Shown here one piece after another: positions 6,701 through 8,648 of a stretch of DNA of 8,648 bases. Source of the stretch: Clostridia bacterium (GTDB lineage: Bacteria > Bacillota > Clostridia > Christensenellales > HGM11417). Position 1 is the stretch's first letter. The number at the start of each line of letters is the position of its first letter. Where the stretch lies: the NCBI GenBank assembly GCA_017407365.1, contig JAFQWR010000168.1:1-8648 (forward strand), in the 5' to 3' direction. The position numbers and the translations under genes were made by a program. The notes beneath the pieces were generated by a model. The model searched no databases. It saw only the letters and a program-made list of their open reading frames with translations, and was not told the DNA's origin.

Positions 6701-7018
6701 GAGAATTTCTGCTTCTCTCTGTACCCCAAGGATTTGATAAGAGTTAAATCTAAGCGAGGTGTTCCTTTAAGTAGAGTTAGCAAAAAAGGTTTCTTGCCTG
6801 ATTCAAAAGAGGTAGACTGTGAGCAGGGCGTTTTCCTGTATTATACCGGTTTGGATATTGCGAGAGCTGCTATTGAAGGTATTACTCACGATAATACATA
6901 CAAATGCAGAACCATAGGTAAGACGGTGCAGAAAATTGAAAAATACGAGAGAGATGTTCTTGGCAACAGGCGTTTGATCGAAGGAGAAAAACGCAAGGGC
7001 TTTGGAAAAAGAAGGTAG
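3773..7018 (+). CDS. cas9: Type II-C CRISPR RNA-guided endonuclease Cas9
   Basis: The 1081-residue nuclease uses a crRNA:tracrRNA guide to cut both strands of matching DNA. RuvC-I holds Asp8 (AIGLDIGVTSVG). The arginine-rich bridge helix is at about 54-70. The REC lobe covers roughly 80-465. RuvC-II holds Glu503 (NIELAREL). HNH holds Asp584, His585 and Asn608 (VDVDHIVPYS ... SEENRQKGN). RuvC-III holds His719 and Asp722 (DLHHAADAA). The rest, about 800-1081, should be the wedge and PAM-interacting region. All catalytic residues are present. The length and motif spacing resemble the Neisseria II-C enzymes. The start is TTG at 3773 with GGGGGA seven bases upstream; an in-frame ATG at 3758 meets a stop after two codons, and the next Met (residue 19) would lose Asp8. 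Codons for about residues 988-1063 are clearly more A/T-rich than the rest, which hints at an exchanged PAM-reading segment. PAM specificity cannot be read from sequence. Confidence 0.97.
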   Translation: MRYAIGLDIGVTSVGYAIMELSEQDTPQRIERLGVRIFDAAEQPKTGDSLAAPRRDARGQRRRLRRRKHRLERIYGLIVSSGMLDKEELVHLFEGRLEDIYALRVRAIDEKLTETELARVMIHIAQRRGFKSNRRSANGKEDGLLLSFVSKNALLMKEKGYRTVGELFFRDENFAECKRNKRENYANTVAREAVAEEIKAIFAAQRGFGMPFATEEIEERYLSIVLSQRSFADGPASGPYSGNQVDKMIGDSAFGEGKRCAKATYTFQIFNLWQHINHMRIQSAGGERALTDAERRIVFDYAHQTADLDFAKLRKVLKLGDGERFKGVSYADGKTLAACEKNRKLNDLKVYHELRREVKKYSDTAFDTLTPDQLDEIGEAISKNLSEESITARLKDSGLSDAVLEGVLAMPNVEKYGHLSLAVLKSIIPFLEAGETYDKACALAGYDFQGEREDPKRYLPALPVDNNEITSPVVRRAVSQTIKVINAIIRSMGEESPVYVNIELARELSRSFEDRNEMKKAMEDNAYRNERAVAQLKELGLASPKGFDIVKFKLWQEQDGFCPYSGKHIDIARMLTEPGYVDVDHIVPYSISFDDSMVNKVLVLSEENRQKGNQLPLQYLTGKRRDDFIIWVRNARIKGIKKRNLLLERVDAEGWKQRSLQDTQFISRFMYNYIRENLMFAPSNVGKKRKVYAVNGAITAYVRKQWGIKKDRDAGDLHHAADAAVVACVTQAMENQLSDFNYYHETKDIQGWVDKHTGEIMEFPRPWRYFSKELQIRLMDDEAQMRAKLLDFNFPTYSDVDISTVHAVFVSRKANHKATGAAHKETVRAERTVEGQKRIVSKVELSKLKLDKEGEIEGYYDKDSDRLLYEALKARLVAFGNDGKKAFAEPMYKPRSDGSQGPLVKKVKICEKASLTVSVHQGTAVADNDSMVRCDVFYVEGDGYYFVPVYVADTVKAELPNLACVKGGKPWKEMKEENFCFSLYPKDLIRVKSKRGVPLSRVSKKGFLPDSKEVDCEQGVFLYYTGLDIARAAIEGITHDNTYKCRTIGKTVQKIEKYERDVLGNRRLIEGEKRKGFGKRR

Positions 7019-7029
7019 GAGGACTACGT

Positions 7030-7929
7030 ATGCCGTACCGTAATATCGTCATTTCTTCCGCCGTGCATCTTTCGGTGAAAAACGAGCAGCTCGTCATTTC
7101 GGGTGAGGCAAACGGTAGCGTGCCGATCGAGGATATCCGCGTGCTGCTTGTGGAAAGCAGGCAGGCGTCTGTCACCACGCACGCCTTAAGCAGGCTGGCA
7201 GAGCAGGGTGTTTGCACCTATTTTTGCGATGAAAAGCATTTGCCCTGCGCCGTATTGCTGCCGTTTGCGCAGCACAGTAGGCAAAAAAAACAGATTGAGC
7301 TACAGCTGAATCAAAGTAAGCCCACGGTAAAGCGCTTATGGCGGGATATTGTGGTGGCAAAAATTGCCAATCAGGCAAGGTGCCTTTCTCTCTGCGGCTA
7401 CGGTAAGGAGGAGGTCGAGGGGCTTTCCCTTCTGACCCGAGAGGTGCTTTCTGGCGATACCACCAACGTAGAGGGGTATGCGGCTGCATACTACTTCAAA
7501 ACGCTTTTTGGCAAGTGCTTTACGAGGGACGAAGAAAACGATATCAATGCGGCGCTGAATTACGGCTATGCCATCATCCGTGGATACATCTGCCGCACGC
7601 TTGCGGTATATGGCTACGAGGCAAGCTTTGGCATTCACCATTGCAGTAGTCTGAACAATTTTAATCTGGCAGATGATCTTATCGAGCCCTTTCGTCCGCT
7701 GGTCGATCTTTTTGTCTTTCAAAAATGCATGGGGCGTCCGTTGAGTCCTGAATTGAAGCGTCAGCTTGCCTGCTTGCTGCAATACGAAATGACCTACCGG
7801 GATGAGCAGCATAGCGTTGCCTATGCGATAGAGCTGACGGTGCAGAGCCTGGGGCGTTGCTTTTCCGGTGCGGACGGTGCGCTTGCTTTGCCCGTGCTGC
7901 AAGGGCTGAAGCTACACGAGTATGAGTAA
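7030..7929 (+). CDS. cas1: CRISPR integrase Cas1, type II
   Basis: The 299-residue protein is the catalytic subunit of the Cas1-Cas2 spacer integrase, which inserts new spacers at a repeat. The metal-binding triad is visible: Glu148 in NVEGYAAAYYF, His204 in FGIHH, and Glu219 in FNLADDLIEPFRP. The N-terminal beta domain (about 1-75) begins YRNIVISSAVHLSVKNEQL, as is usual for type II Cas1. Length is normal. AGGAGG at 7017-7022, overlapping the cas9 stop codon, stands 7 bases before the ATG, a stronger site than that of cas9. The 11-base gap shows co-transcription with cas9. Confidence 0.97.
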   Translation: MPYRNIVISSAVHLSVKNEQLVISGEANGSVPIEDIRVLLVESRQASVTTHALSRLAEQGVCTYFCDEKHLPCAVLLPFAQHSRQKKQIELQLNQSKPTVKRLWRDIVVAKIANQARCLSLCGYGKEEVEGLSLLTREVLSGDTTNVEGYAAAYYFKTLFGKCFTRDEENDINAALNYGYAIIRGYICRTLAVYGYEASFGIHHCSSLNNFNLADDLIEPFRPLVDLFVFQKCMGRPLSPELKRQLACLLQYEMTYRDEQHSVAYAIELTVQSLGRCFSGADGALALPVLQGLKLHEYE

Positions 7930-8242
7930 GTTTATGCGGATATTGGTGTTTTTTGATCTTCCCGTAGCAACCAAGATTCAGCGCACGGTCGCTACGCGGT
8001 TTCGCAACTTTTTACTCAAGGATGGCTATCACATGGTACAATTCTCCGTATATGCACGTGTGTGCAACGGTATGGACGACGTCGAAAAGCACAAGCGGCG
8101 GTTAAATCTCAATCTTCCACCCAACGGCTCGGTGCGTATGCTGATCATCACCGAGCGGCAGTACGAATCAATTGCGGTGTTGGTGGGCAAGCTTGCGCCG
8201 GAAGAGAAGGTCAAGCCGTACGAGCAGCTTTCCATTTTTTGA
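7922..8242 (+). CDS. cas2: CRISPR-associated Cas2
   Basis: The 106-residue protein has the ferredoxin-like Cas2 fold, with Asp12 at the end of the first strand (RILVFFDLPV), GYHMVQFSVYARVCNG and VRMLIITERQYESI following. It dimerises as the bridge between two Cas1 dimers in the spacer-integration complex. The ATG at 7922 overlaps the cas1 end by 8 bases. There is no clear ribosome binding site, so translational coupling to cas1 is likely. An in-frame Met at residue 5 is an alternative start; the family start usually lies 5-8 residues before the LVFFD strand, which fits either. It is the last gene of the operon, 14 bases before the terminator stem. No csn2 or cas4 follows. Confidence 0.95.
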   Translation: MSKFMRILVFFDLPVATKIQRTVATRFRNFLLKDGYHMVQFSVYARVCNGMDDVEKHKRRLNLNLPPNGSVRMLIITERQYESIAVLVGKLAPEEKVKPYEQLSIF

Positions 8243-8250
8243 AAAAAATA

Positions 8251-8281
8251 AAAAAAGACAGCCGTAGGTTGTCTTTTTTTT
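8251..8281. terminator. Terminator of the cas operon, bidirectional
   Basis: AGACAGCC (8256-8263) pairs with GGTTGTCT (8267-8274), 8 bp with one G-U pair and a three-base loop. Seven T follow (8275-8281) and an A-run precedes it, so it can act on both strands. Confidence 0.9.
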
Positions 8282-8297
8282 CGATTTTTCAGATAGC

Positions 8298-8335
8298 AAA
8301 AACCCCTCTGAGCCGACTGCTCAAAGGGGTTTTTT
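8298..8335. terminator. Bidirectional terminator facing the CRISPR array
   Basis: CCCCT and TGAGC (8303-8307, 8309-8313) pair with GCTCA and AGGGG (8319-8323, 8325-8329), with one C/A mismatch. Five A precede the stem and six T follow it, and they can extend the stem. It lies 14 bases before the last T-run is left behind and 8 bases before the first repeat. On the minus strand it would stop transcripts leaving the array before they run antisense into cas2. Confidence 0.85.
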
Positions 8336-8370
8336 CCTATTAGATTATACCTAACCAAGAACTAATAGGG
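8336..8370. repeat. Inverted repeat joining array flank and first repeat
   Basis: CCTATTAG (8336-8343), directly before the first repeat, is the exact reverse complement of CTAATAGG (8363-8370) inside that repeat. In a minus-strand transcript the terminal repeat could fold on this flank as an 8-bp hairpin with a 19-base loop. None of the four visible spacers offers the same partner. Confidence 0.6.
8344..8349 (-). promoter_or_regulatory. Repeat-internal -10 box (first repeat; same in all five)
   Basis: Read on the minus strand each repeat ends GGTATAAT, a perfect TATAAT box whose start point would fall in the next spacer. The copies are at 8344-8349, 8410-8415, 8476-8481, 8541-8546 and 8607-8612. 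No -35 box is seen at the proper distance, and the extended -10 reads AGG instead of TGG. Known II-C arrays of Neisseria and Campylobacter make each crRNA from such a promoter. The copy in the first repeat would fire only into the terminator at 8298-8335. Confidence 0.6.
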
Positions 8371-8648
8371 GGCTACAACAAACGCCCAATGCGTATGTTA
8401 TTTTAGGTGATTATACCTAACCAAGAACTAATAGGGGGCTACAACTGTTTACCTTCGCGCTGATTTCCTGATCTAATTATACCTAACCAAGAACTAATAG
8501 GGGGCTACAACCCTCTATATCAACGGGGAGCCTGCCGGCTATTATACCTAACCAAGAACTAATAGGGGGCTACAACGCGCAAGACTCTCACCTGTACCAG
8601 TGAGGAATTATACCTAACCAAGAACTAATAGGGGGCTACAACGCGCAA
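8344..8648 (-). CRISPR. CRISPR array, five 36-bp repeats seen, continues past the right edge
   Basis: Identical repeats lie at 8344-8379, 8410-8445, 8476-8511, 8541-8576 and 8607-8642. On the plus strand each begins ATTATACC and ends GGGGGCTACAAC. Spacers are 8380-8409 (30), 8446-8475 (30), 8512-8540 (29), 8577-8606 (30) and the first six bases of a fifth. Type II crRNAs start the repeat part with GTTxTAG, and here that is the minus strand (GTTGTAGCC), so the array is read towards cas2. The leader, if any, should then be at the far end outside the window, and the repeat next to cas2 would be the oldest; it is not degenerate. The lack of any repeat mutation suggests an active or recently active array. 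Orientation rests on comparison with known type II repeats, not on transcript data. Confidence 0.97.

Noticed and set aside
6956..6963. GTTCTTGG matching part of the CRISPR repeat
   Set aside because: Eight bases inside the cas9 coding sequence with no further similarity; likely chance.
8243..8343. Possible csn2, cas4 or other gene after cas2
   Set aside because: Only terminators fit in this 101-base gap; their absence is why the locus is called II-C.

Overview
The window carries a compact type II-C CRISPR-Cas locus: a promoter, cas9, cas1, cas2, two terminators and the start of a CRISPR array. It is preceded by ordinary chromosomal genes and a 732-base region without a protein gene that probably encodes a structured RNA. 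The host looks like an uncultured low-to-mid GC Firmicute of the Clostridia type. The reasons are strong AGGAGG-like ribosome binding sites, A/T-flanked intrinsic terminators, sigma-A promoters with TTGACA and TATAAT boxes, a clostridial-style NAD synthase and a base composition near 50% GC. This placement is an inference; there is no rRNA or other phylogenetic marker.

Layout. Positions 2-483 hold the C-terminal part of an NAD(+) synthase, which appears to carry a one-base deletion near its end. Positions 600-1682 encode a dTDP-glucose 4,6-dehydratase-like sugar-nucleotide enzyme. Positions 1763-2611 encode a cytoplasmic serine hydrolase of the beta-lactamase / PBP-like fold. A bidirectional terminator (2672-2706) separates it from a convergent 90-residue protein of unknown function (2768-3040, minus strand), which has its own near-consensus promoter.

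Positions 3041-3772 contain no convincing protein gene. They hold the minus-strand promoter of the small gene, a terminator-like hairpin, a plus-strand promoter, a strongly folded stretch ending in an intrinsic terminator (about 3313-3599, a candidate non-coding RNA), and a near-perfect cas9 promoter.

The Cas9 (1081 residues, TTG start) keeps all RuvC and HNH catalytic residues. Cas1 follows after 11 bases and Cas2 overlaps Cas1 by 8 bases, so the three form one operon. There is no csn2 or cas4, which with the Cas9 size gives subtype II-C. Five identical 36-bp repeats with 29-30 bp spacers start at 8344 and run off the right edge. Judged by known type II repeats, crRNAs are read from the minus strand, towards the cas genes. 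Each repeat ends in a TATAAT box in that direction, as in the repeat-internal promoters of Neisseria and Campylobacter II-C arrays. Two bidirectional terminators lie between cas2 and the array and would insulate the two converging transcripts.

In function, Cas1-Cas2 would insert new spacers, the array would supply crRNAs, and Cas9 would cut matching DNA with a crRNA:tracrRNA guide. The tracrRNA is the missing part: I find no convincing anti-repeat in the window. The structured RNA upstream of cas9 and this missing tracrRNA are the two points most worth following. The system itself is a recognisable type II-C locus, not a new type.
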